Assembly (NCBI GenBank): GCA_016490735.1
Contig: JAEMWC010000032.1
Location: forward strand, 1,157,501 to 1,221,500
From: Pachyseris speciosa
Taxonomy: Eukaryota > Cnidaria > Anthozoa > Scleractinia > Pachyseridae
Length of the DNA stretch: 64,000 nucleotides
Reading direction: 5' to 3'
Below, in pieces: positions 26,001 through 38,000 of the stretch. The notes beneath the pieces were generated by a model. The model was not told the DNA's origin, did no database searches, and saw only the letters and a list, made by a program, of their open reading frames with translations. Numbering within the stretch: the first letter of the stretch is position 1; each line of letters starts with the position of its first letter. Position numbers and translations under genes: made by a program.

Positions 26001-29000
26001 TGACAACCCTGCTACATGTATGTACTAAATAGTCTTTGTTCACTCTGACTTGGGCATAGCAGGCCCGGGGAGGGTGGGGGGGGGGGGGGCACTTCCTAGT
26101 AATAGGCTAATGGGATGTGCTGCTGGATGGGGTTGCATTTTCACGACTGGATTGACTATAATGGGGTTGCATTTTCAATAGAGTTACTAGAATGGGGTCG
26201 CACATTTTCGGGATTTTGGGGGTAAATCTACCACACTGCACTGTAGGGGAAAGGTAAAGTGTCCTACATTCACGTTAACAAATGTGTCAATTCATTTTAG
26301 GATGACCTACTTAAAAGGCTTTATATGGTAGATGCATAAGCAGAAAGTGACTAATTTGGGATCACGAAAAGTACATTTTCCCAAAAGTGACTAAGATGGG
26401 GTCTATAATCAGCCACGGAATAGACTATAACGGGATAGGGGTTCTGAGAGGCCAGCAGCACATACCCAGCAGAAATTGACCCAAGTATATATGGTCTCTC
26501 AGACAAAGTAGCCGGTCAAAAATCGAGGAATTCTTCCTATAGCTGTTATGTTTTACTCATTTTCAGACTGAGAGTAGCTGGCTGATTTGACTATAGTAGC
26601 CGACTATAAAAGCCGGTTGCTTATGAAGCCAAATGGTGCAAAATTCAAGAAGCAAAATTGGCGTCACATTCAACAAATTTCCTATCAAGGTCAAGACGGA
26701 TTTCGATCAAGCTCAACAAAATCAAGTCAAGCTCAACAATTTTCTCTCAAGGTCAAGACATCTTTTAAACAAGCTCAACAAAATAAAGTTATCACATTCA
26801 ACAAATTTTAACAAATTGAACGTGATGGCAATTGCGGCTTGACCTTGAAAGGCCAAGTTGTTGGTCGATATCGAACGCAGCTTGAAACTGTGATAATTTT
26901 TTCGTTCAAAGTAACTCAATTTATTTCTTGAGCTTGACTCAAATATCTCTTGGCCTTGAAAGGAAATTTGTTGAATGTGATAGCTTTATTTTGTTGAGCT
27001 TGTTTAAAAGATGTCTTGACCTTGAAAGAAAATTGTTGAGCTTGACTTGATTTTGTTGAGCTTGATCGAAATCCATATTGACCTTGATAGGAAATTTGTT
27101 GAATGTGACGCCAATTTTACTTCTTGAATTTTGCACCATTTGGCTTTCCATAGTTGCTGGCTTCTAACGACAGCCCTGCATTGGGTAAACAGCCAGTTTG
27201 ACGGCTGGTTTCTACTGAGAATTTTCTGGGAACTGGTGGTCAGTCCTTCGCCCAGCCTCCACCCAGCCCATAGATGTACAGCTGTATGATAGGATAGGCC
27301 ACGACATGTTGAAATACATACCCTACTCTGTGAACAGTGTGTGGGTTCTACTTCAAGGTTTACATGTAGAGGCCGGTGAAGGAAGCAAGGCCAACTGCTT
27401 AATGCCGTGGCACATTGCAGTCATCTGAACTGAACCAGTAATTGCATTCAGTAGTGTTGCATAACTTGCACTGAATTAAGGACATGCATTGTACCAGCTG
27501 CTGTGATAATCATGCATGCTGTTTTAAATTTTAACCTTGACCAGTGTCTTGACAGGCTTAAAAAAAAGAGAACAAAAAGAATAAAGAAATGAAAACAAAA
27601 CAGCATTTAAGGAGGCTCGAAAGGGTTTCTTACAGCTGATATGCATGTCAAAACAATTCAAGATTAATTTTTTTTGCTGTAAGTCACTTAAACAAATTGT
27701 AGGTTATCTTACAACAGGGTTGATAAAGTTTCAATTGAGACAACTTCTGACGTCATGTGCGTTGCCATGGCAACCATGCCTCTCTAAAGACCTACCCCTA
27801 AAATGTCACTTTTTTAAATTTATCTTTAAAACTAACTCGGTGACCTATATTTTTTATAAGCGTTTTTCAATGTTTGCAATATTATTCACCTTCTGTGAAA
27901 ATTTTAGAAAATTCTGTAGTGTTGAAACGGAGATAATTCGAAAAATAGCCTCTTAAGGATTAAAAAACATCTACCCTACAGATTTTTTCTTAAATGCCTA
28001 AAATGCTAGATAAAGTTGAATGCTATTTGCATGAAAATTTTCAACATAGGTCACCGAGCAAATTTTTGAGATAAATTGATAATCATTTTGCACCTTTTAT
28101 TTCCGGTTCGCGCGATTTCGCGCAAATCATTATTTCCGGTCGCGCTCTTTAAGTTACCGCTGACCTTATTCGCGCGAGTTGCGAGACTCATACAGACTCG
28201 AAATTCTATCGGACTCCATTGTCTCTCGTCGTGTCTGCTTATCAAGGCAATTAATAGAGGAATTAACAGGCTAAAAGTATATGAAATCAAAGTAAAGAGA
28301 AAGATCTTGTCTATTGTTCGTGGAAATACCTTAATATGGAGGAAATTATTCTTCTGTTCAATGAAATTCTCGACGATTTGGTTTGGTGAGGCGAGAAGTT
28401 TCGAGACGATTCAGGGAGTGTCATAACTCCATACAGACCGTTTATTCCAAGTTTAAAATTTCTTGAAGAGTACGGAAGGCCAAACCGGAGTCTGCCAACT
28501 ACTGGATTGTTGTTAACTTTACAGAGCCATTCGGAAGGTAAGTGAGATTTCCGCTGAAGGTGTCAACAACTTCTTGTCGTCGCTCAAGAACTGTTGCTTG
28601 TTGCAGGGCTTCGTTCGGTAAAGACGTTTTTCCACGATTCATAATAGTTTCAGCGCTTTGCTCGGGTGGCGGAGAAAACAGAATCCTTCTAAGTGCTTTC
28701 ACATCTTCCAATGCGTCATGAGCGGAGAATTCACAATTAAACAGTGCCTTATAAACACAGCCCAATTTGTTGTTTGGCGAAGATTTCAAGGTGTTGTTCA
28801 GTTGACTTCGAAGGAATTTCAAAACTGAAAGACTTTCACAGAACAATAGTTAAATTTCATGCAGCTGGTTGGAATATCTGCAGCCTCCGTTACGGAGAAG
28901 TCTTGAGGTATCAAACACTGAGGAGCTGTGCAGGATTTATGGTATTGTACAGTGCATATCTGATCTCTCTCTCGAGTGCAAACTATTGTTATTTATACAA

Positions 29001-32000
29001 TGCAGGCCTTTTTTGACAAGTTTTCCATTTTCACCAACTTTTTATAGTGTGAAGTGACTGATTACATTCAATTTCTGTACAGGTATATTTGTCAAGTTTT
29101 GAACTTTTTAAACTGCATGTATACTTATTTGAACATTGTAGTTGTTTGAGTTAAAATTGTTTCATATAAAATTAAGCTTACGTGAAGTTGAAGTTCCTTT
29201 TGAATGAACTCCTTGCGAAGCAATGTAATATTTACTTGTTAAAATGTAAATAAAAAAGCCGAGCTTCAGTGAAAACTGGATCCTTAAATTCATTGCTTAC
29301 CGTTTTCATAACTTGTCCAACCCCTTTGCTAACACGTCAATAATTCGTGACCTGACTACATGCTACACGTACTTTCCGACTGTTTTCCTTGCCTGAGTCC
29401 TGTGTGTACATGTATTATGAAGGTTGGAACTTTTTTAAATACGTTTATGACATTCAACACCCAATGAATCGAAAGTATTTAAAGCCATGTGTAGTGTAGT
29501 GAAATGTAGTGTTGTAAATTTTTACGTACCAAATTCTACCGTCTTGTTTGTTTGTTTTTTTCGAGCTATAAAATCGTTGATCATCTTGAGCATCTTCCTC
29601 AAAACGACGCTTCTTTGCTGACTTTTTTGCCTGAGTCATCTTGTTGACGGAAAGTACACTGTTCTCAACGCTCTTTTTAGAAGCAAACTTCCCCTTTTTA
29701 TTCCTCAAATAGCCGTATTCAGCTTCAGAAGACAGATTTACTTTTTCATTTGAGGCCGCCATTGTTGTTTACAACTCCCACCGCTCGCGCCTCGTAACTT
29801 CGCGGGAGGATCGCGCAAGAACACGCACGGGATGCATGCATTTGGATCCACTCTTCGCGCGGTCAAAAAACCCTTTCGAGCCTCCTTAACAGCATTCTGG
29901 ATCAACTTGTTTCTTAGAAGTAATCAGATCTGTACAGAGATTTGATATTTGAAAAAAAAATCATCATCATCATCTCAGTGAAAATTTTTTTTTATGCGAT
30001 CCCATCATTAAGTGCTAGTGGATGCCCATCAATGGAAATGTTTTGTGACCATAACACATAATTATATGTTTTTTAAACATGTGGACTTTTTTGTCAGGAT
30101 TGTGTTATGTTTGCTTTGTTAGACTGTAAGGAATGTGACGTGTCTACTGAGCCTGTTTATGGCTATCACTTGCAATGGTGGCGCAGCATACCAGAAGCTT
30201 TAGATGCTTCATGTTTCTCCATGTCAGGTGAGTGATTGTGGTTATGGCCTCATCACTGTATGACTGTTTATGCAAGCAGTTCCTACCCCCTTAATTAAGA
30301 AAATACCGTCAGTTGAAGCCATGGGCTCAAACTTGTGTATAATTCTTGCATATCACTGTAAGTTTATCAAAGGCACTGATTATACATCAAAATTTAAGTC
30401 ATTTTTATGTCATTTTCTGGAGCTATTGTCTAAAATTCTGATGCTTAATCTTCAGACCGTGGATGCACTTCAAAACAGGGTTGGCAGCCTCATGGAAACT
30501 ACCTTGACAGTGGTATTAACCAAGCAGATGACGTGTACATGACATTGCGCATTCCTGTCAAAGGATTTGGTAGCCCTGAAGGACTGAACCCACCGAAATC
30601 CGGCCAGTACGGATTAGTGACCTTTGTCTTTGAAATGATCTGTAATGGAGACTGTACTTTTAAATTCAAGGAGGTGTGTATCAATAACATTTATAAGTGT
30701 CCCATGGCAGTCAATGTATTGCAGTGAAAGATTAGTGTTTAGTGTTGACTGAGAAAATTGAGGTTTGAAGCCTTTATGTTTGTAAACAATAATCAGTGAT
30801 GTTTGTGCCCTTCTCCCCCGAAATATCAATGTTGTTTACACCTCCTAAATTTTCAAGTTTCCTGTAAAAATAGAGCTGTAACCAGGATAAGACATATTGA
30901 AGTAAAAAGTGTTCTCTGGTTAAAAATTAAAAACATAAACTTTCAGCTATCAGTCTATAGCCTTTAACGAATGGAAAATGTAACATGTGGATGGAAATAT
31001 ATACGAAGAGGGTGCGAAAATTTGAGAATAAAAATACAAAAAGAAGAGAATGGAAAACGAATGGAAAATATAACGCGTGGACGGAAATATACAAAGAGGG
31101 TGTGAAAATTTGAGAATAAAAATACAAAGAGAAGTGTGAAAAAAGCAAGAAGATAAAAATGTAAATGAGGTCTAATTACAATAAAATGGAGTATTGCCTA
31201 GGCAACGGTTCAAATGGCTCTAATGTTGCCAACCATGCGTGGCAAAACAATCACTCCATTGATTTTGATGATGCTTGTGTCATTGACAAAGGCAATTACT
31301 GTGCTCGAAAAACACTAGAATCCTGGCACACCGCAAGAATCGTGGACGCGGATAATAACTCAAAACCGTTGCCTAGGCAATACTCCATTTTATTGTAATT
31401 AGACCTCATTTACATTTTTATCTTCTCGCTTTTTTCACACTTCTCTTTGTATTTTTATTCTCAAATTTTCACACCCTCTTTGTATATATTTCCATCCACG
31501 CGTTATATTTTCCATTCGTTAAAGGCTATTCTTGGTTTTCAGTCATGCAAGTAAAAAAAATAGAATCATCTACCATTTGATAGATAAAGTCAAGAAATTG
31601 AGATGTTGTAGAAGAGTAATAAATAAACAACCTGCCAAAGTCTCAGGGCCGTGTGATATCCCGTACTCGAGTTATTTGGCAAAATGTACCACTCAGAATT
31701 ATAGAGTTTAGTATGGACACACCATGTTAGTGTCCCTCTGAGGGGCACAAATATGGCGGCCGGAAACGTATTAAAACATCTGGAATTTACTTTGGATATA
31801 TCAGAGGCATTCTTCTCTCTTTTGAGCTTGCAAACATTCACAAAGACGCTTCTCCTGTCATTTTGGCTTTTAAACCTCAAAAACTCAAGCTGAATAGATG
31901 TTTTCGTGTACGTGACATGCCTGTGAGCAGACATGTTTGTGTCACGCAATGTGAAAAACTTAAAATTCAAACTGCTCTATTTTCAAAACAAAGCATGCTA

Positions 32001-35000
32001 CCAAGCTGAAACGTGCAAGCAGATACATTTCTAAAATGTCTTTTATGTGATGAAGCTAAAAATACAAAAGTCTGTTTAATTTTGAATTTTAGTTTTTTAT
32101 GACGTCATGTGAAAACCAAGAATAGACTGATAACCCAAAGCTTGTGTTTTTAATTTTTAATCAGAGAATGCTTTTTACTTCAATATCCAAGTTTCCTGTT
32201 TTTTTTTTTTTTTTTTTTTTGTCAAAGATTGTGGTTAGTGCAGTTATGTAGTTTTCACCTGTAGACTTCTCTTGAAGCAAAATCAGTGTTTAAGTAATAA
32301 TTTTAACCCATTGGCACCCAGCCGTTTTTACATTTTCGGAGTAATTTTCCACCTATAAACGATCCATAGCATTTCATGACTCAATATTTGAACTACCATG
32401 GAAAAGTGGTGCTGTCCTAAAACACTGGAGGCTCAAGGTTTCTGAAAACGTCATTCTGATATAGCTATTTTTCATCTGTACAGCTACAACAACATCCCAA
32501 GTTCGGTTTGCTTGCGATTTTTGCTAAGTTTACAGCCATTTTTCATCTTTAGTGGCTGCCTGATGAGCATCATTAAGCGTGACGGTAGCTAAGAGTCCAC
32601 TTTCTCAAAGAATCGAGCAAGGTGATGTACTTGGTTGTCGAATTTGGCTTGTTACTTGATGAACTGGGAATTTGGCCGGTCGGACACTTAGGCCCGGTTC
32701 AAACGTCGAACTTCACATGTGCTGACGGCACATGTAAAGTTCGACGTTTGAATCAATTAGGATCGACACTTTTGTATTTGGGTCGACCTTGCCATTCTAT
32801 TCGACTGTGCCAGTCGAATAGAACGGCAAACGTTTGACTGTGATTCAGATGTCGAACTTTACATGTGCCGAATGTACTGCATACATTACAAATACATTAT
32901 ATGTGACCCTATTTGGGAAAACCAGGCTTAACGAAAACTCCGTTGAACCGTTTTTCCATTTCAACGCATTTTGGAAACGTTCGAATGCATTAGAGATCAT
33001 TTTCAATGCATTTGAAAACATTGACAACGTTTCCGAACGAAAACAAAATGCATTGAAGATCATTTTGAATTCATTTTGAATCATTTGCAACGCGTTTTAA
33101 AACGTTCACAATGCATTTCAGTGAAGCAGTATCGCATTGAAAAACATTCACAAAACCATTGCCATCAGGACTAGTTCTGAAAAATTAATTAGTGCAGACA
33201 ACCCAACGGAACACAAGAAGCTTGACGATGTCGGCGAAATGAACACGCACTGGGTCCTCATCGAGCAGCAAATGCTCTGAAAATAAAATTATTGAGCTTT
33301 TAATTAGAAATCTACGTGATCTTTTACAACGTCTAAATTTACAAGATGTAGAGGCAGCTAATTTAGTTTTCACCGTGCAAAATTGAAAGGTTAACCTGCC
33401 TAAAGTTGACCTTTCGTGTCCGTGGTGTTTTCCCCGTTAACCACGAAGACCACTAATGAGCAGCTAACGAATGACATGCAGACATTCAAAGCATTGTCAC
33501 GAACAAACTTTTGCGGTCCTTCTTTCCTTCGGCATTGTTCCCACGTATTAAATAAAAATCTATCATACCTTGCTCTCAAACTGTTATTAGTTTGTATTTA
33601 GCTGGTCCTGTGAGTGGAGATATTCTGTGAGCAGACGCCAAGAATCTGCACACAGACGAAACAAATTAAAACATCCTCTTATTTGCATATGGTAACGAAA
33701 CGCACATTATGTGAGCCAAAGTTTGTTCAAAATTATTTTCAATGCTCGTAGTACAGCAGCTCAGAACGAAGACAAAATAAGTGTATTTTGCAGAGGCTGT
33801 CGAAGATTCAAAATCTTTCAAAGCTGAAAATTGTCGGAGGCGCATTTCACAGGAGATGATTATCTTTACTTCTCACCGCGTTACGCTTGATTGAACATGA
33901 CACCATGATCATTTGTTGACCTTTATTTAGCATTCGGATACGCGAAAAACATCAAGTGTCAGCGAATGAAAGCGAAAATTTTTACACAGCGACCATGAAG
34001 AGTCTTCGGGTGTCTAAATCATTCTCTCGTGCCGTCTCAATGCTCGGGAATACGCTAATCTTATCAGATAAAACAATTTTGCCTTTTGTAATTAACAAAT
34101 TAGTGATCCCGGTGAACGAAAGCTTTTGGTTGGGGTGGCTAAACGATCAAACATTTGTTCGTAACGCGAAATGCTGGTTGAAAATATTTTGACTTAAATC
34201 AAACATGGAAAAGCAACTTAAATGCAATGTTGAGATTGGCGGCTAAACGGTCAAAAATACTCTTCCAAAATGATGTTGGATGAAAATATTGGATCGTTTA
34301 GCCGGGGCTTAATCGTTGTGTTGACCGAATGCAGAGTTTGTTACTTGTCACTCCAAAGGTGAATTGAATTATTTTCATTATTCTTAAAAATTTTCTAAAC
34401 AAGCTTTGTGAAGCATTTCCAGTGCATTGCTAATGCGTTGGAAATCATTTCAAGATCATTCTTGAACATTTAAGAACATTGGCGATGTTTCATGAATGAA
34501 TTGGGAAACATTGGAAATGCGTTATGAATCGTTGTCTAGCGTTGTAATGCATTCTAAATGCATTTAAAATTCGTTGAAATGCATTTCAACGCGGTTTTCG
34601 TTAAGCCTGGTTTTCCCAAATAGGGTCACATATAAATTATTTTTACCCACAATTCTACACGTTCAAGCAAGGTGTCATGCGCAAAAGGCATGCTTTCAAA
34701 CAAGATGGCGGCAAAAGAGGAGAGAGTTTGTCCTTCACACTTGAAAAACATGAAATAACGTCAACCTTTGTGTTTCTGCCCAACCGACGATAGGATTGAG
34801 GAACAGTCGTGATGGTATCTCGTTAGGATGAAATCAATAACAAAAGAATGAAAGAAACATTTGTAAAACTTGCTTTTTACGGTGGTGTAGTGCTATTTGT
34901 ATGTTAAACTGCCTTCTTCTATTTTCACGGATGGCATTAGCGAGCATAACAATCTTCGAATTTTCACAGTGTTCGTTTCGCCGCGGCATATTGATTCCAT

Positions 35001-38000
35001 CAAGACTTCAAACAAGAACCGCTGACCTCAAAGGTTTTGTATGAATTACCAAATTAAGTGCGACACCATTAGGTTCGACGTCTGAATCAACGGTCGAACT
35101 TAATAATTGGGTCGACCCAAATAGGTATTAGGTTTGGTACATGTAAAGTTCGACGCTTGAACCGGGCCTTAGTACCTTTGGGACTCGACTACTGATGAAT
35201 TTCTCGACCTACTGCCGTATATTTTGGAATTATTTTGTGAGCACCGAAGATGACCACAAGCAGGATTTTTTGGCAGTAGGTCGAAGTGGCTGTAGACTTA
35301 GTTTATATGTGAAAGAATTGAGTTAAGGAACAGGCACTGTCAAAAATTCTCGTTACTTCCCAGCATGCAATGCGGTCAAGATGTTGAAAATGGTGGAAAG
35401 GCCTGAATGCACTGGAACAAAAGGTTGTATCTACGCTGGGGAGAAGAATATGAACAAAAAGTCATTTCTAAGCTAGAACAAGGACTGAATTTTGTTATGA
35501 TGGTTGAAGTTTGGTTTTTCGATGATGATTTCTTTAAAAAACTTAAAGGCAAAAAGGGGTTATTTTTGTCGTTTCTCTTTGACGTTAAAAAATGGTCAGT
35601 TTTGTTCTTGTCCAAACTCAAAAGGCCATATTTGGTAAAAATCGCTACGTTTCTTGCATTTATTGGATATCCAAATTTAAAGGACTTTCCATTTCGTGCT
35701 CACAACTGACAGTTAAGGCACTATTTGTGCGACTGAGAAAGTTGCAATGTTTTGAAGCATGGGAGTCTTGTGCGGCCGGTTTTGGCCAGCACGGGCGCCA
35801 ATGGGTTAAACCAGTTTACATACATGTGTGCAAGAGAACAAACCAATTATAGCTCTTTGAAGTTCTTGCAAGTGAAGTCATGTACATGAATGCTGTTTTG
35901 ACCAAGTTATAGTCTGTTGGCTTTGGTTTACTTTCAGTGAGTCTTCAAACTGACATGTGGTTTTCAAGCAAATCGCGGAATGTAGTAAAGCAAAACCAGA
36001 ACATACTGATGCTCATGCAATCAGTTAAAATGTTGTACAGTTGCCATTCAGCTCATCTACACTGAAAGCCAGACAAATTAACTTTAAACATGGGTATAAT
36101 ATCCTTGAAGATATATGTACAGGACTGTCCTCCCCTTGTCATATATGTTGTAGGTTATATGTAATGGTAATAGGACTGAGTGGAGTCCAATTCGGTCTGT
36201 AATCATACCAGTGATTTACAAAATCGGACGATCGCAAAGCGGGAGTCCAATTTGTTAATCACGAGTATGATTACAGACAGAATTGGACGACACAAAGTCC
36301 AGTTACCAATAAATTAATCAAAACTATGACAAAATTTTAGAAATGAACTAGTTTAACCATCGGTTGAGCGTTACGAATTCTGAAAAACATGACAGTTTAC
36401 TCAACAAAATGCACAACAACAGTGCGCGCAAAATGACGTGTACTGTCCAATTACATACTAGGCATTACACGTAAACTGTCCTATTACAATGTCCAATTAC
36501 AAGCATGATGCATACACTGTCCTATTAGAGCTCAAATCGGGCTGCTGATAACCAATCATGTCGAGAATTTTGTTATAGGTTTGATTAATCAGTGAACTTG
36601 CTTGTAATAATTATTGTTCATGTTAATGATGTATTCAGAAGCCACAATTTAAAGGAACGTCTTTGATTGAAACATGGACTGGAGCTAATGGAAAAGAAAA
36701 GTTCAGGTAGTCAGATCACACTTAATGTTTTTAAAGATAAATTTAGGGAACATGACTGAGTGAAGGAGCTACAGTTTTGTGAAAAAGTAATTTAAGCGAA
36801 ATGCGTGAATTTCATTCTTTGTTCTCGAAAATGTGAGTGGAAATTTGCGGTGTTTTGAGTAATAATTTGCTGGAAAGGGTGTCATTTTGTCACATTTTTG
36901 GTACCTTGTCAAAAATTGACTTTCGATAGCTAATATGTGAAATTTCGCTTGGAACACAACTGTTGTTCGCCAGCATTTCTGCAAAGTTCACACCACGTGC
37001 ACTGATAAGATCGACTGGCCATGTAACTTACACAAAATAATTATATTTTGATAATCATCTCTAACTGCAGGCCGAAACTTACTCACTTATTGATCATTGA
37101 TGAAGTGGATAAAAACCCACAATCAACACAACTTTACAAACACAGTGCCCATAGCATGAAACCAATTCTTTTACAACTCATTTGTATTGGAACTGTGATA
37201 CTTTTGGGTTTTGGGATCAAGTTAATAAAGACTAACCAGCTCAGTTTGATTGAACAGTTGATCTAGTCGATGGTAACTTTTAAGTCTGCAAACAGATTTC
37301 AGGTGTCTTCATGCTCACAGTACAGACATGTCCTGGGAAAGAAGTTTCATGTATTTCACTTGTAGCGAACTTTTCTCAAAAAATTGTGGACAGTATTCGA
37401 CAAACAGAATGAAAGGTTGCGCGAAAATTTGCAGTAAATTTTAGGGAGGAGCAAGTTATCACTCGAAAAATCGCAGTGAAGTACCACACATAGTAAGGTG
37501 TTACTTGAAAATTTGCACAGATTGAAACAATAGGTGTTATGAAAATGTGGCGAAATATCACTGAAATTTCATTTCAAGCAAATTTTTGTTGAAAAGCCTT
37601 GAATTTCTTTGAAATTCATTTGCATTACTTTTTCACAATACTGTAAATAGAGATTGGATTGTACAGTTTATATCTAATTTAAACTCATTGCCAATAGGTA
37701 ATAATAATATAGCAAGGTATTTGTCAGCGCATTTAAAATTCTCAATGCGCTTACAGCGGGGGAAGATGAGCTTGGGGAAGGTGCCATGGTTTAGGTAGAC
37801 CTGCACATGAAACAAGCAGCAAGCCAAGCACACAGGTGTCCATGGCAACCTCCAGAGGAGCAACGACCCAGCACTGTCACACTGACAAATCAGTGGAGAT
37901 ATTCACCAACCTTAGAGCAGTATCATGGATTGTTAGTAAAAATCTGGAAAGCATAAGGAGACCTGTTTACCTATAGCAAAGGAAACATAATAGCCAAGCT

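Larger units (their letters stand above)
27608..29888. mobile_element. 2.3-kb DNA transposon with 8-bp target duplication (intron 11)
   Basis: The TIRs are TAAGGAGGCTCGAAAGGGTT and its inverse. ACAGCATT is duplicated exactly at 27600-27607 and 29889-29896. An 8-bp duplication fits hAT-type or Kyakuja/Zisupton-type transposons. On the − strand it carries exon-like pieces of a protein gene (29762-29530 and 28824-28499). No transposase signature was recognised, so the superfamily is open. Confidence 0.85.
30866..32187. mobile_element. Palindromic Penelope-like insertion with 12-bp target duplication (intron 13)
   Basis: CAAGTTTCCTGT occurs at 30854-30865 and again at 32188-32199. Between them, arms of about 320 bp are inverted copies: the right arm is interrupted by the MITE at 31529-32122, and the left arm carries an internal tandem duplication of about 93 bp (30968-31140). 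The loop encodes the end of a Penelope GIY-YIG endonuclease. Confidence 0.75.
32303..35809. mobile_element. Outer TIR element of a three-deep nest (intron 13)
   Basis: TTAACCCATTGGCACCC at the left is the inverse of GGGCGCCAATGGGTTAA at the right. The element body is interrupted at 32691-35168. A fragment of the left part recurs at 18970-19320. No transposase was found; the ORFs 35376-35852 are in its right part and show no domain. Confidence 0.75.

Noticed and set aside
26587..27151. Similar ORFs on both strands
   Set aside because: They arise because the arms of the long hairpin are inverse copies; no domain is present.
33185..34192. Short ORFs in the inner nested element as possible transposase
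   Set aside because: All are under 80 residues, on different strands, and without a DDE-like pattern.
35937..36040. Candidate ELAPOR exon with acceptor ctttcag and open frame VSLQTDMWFSSKSRN
   Set aside because: It cannot be joined in frame to exon 13 with the normal donor (it would open with TGA). Exons 13 and 14 already fit each other and the family spacing exactly. No good donor follows.
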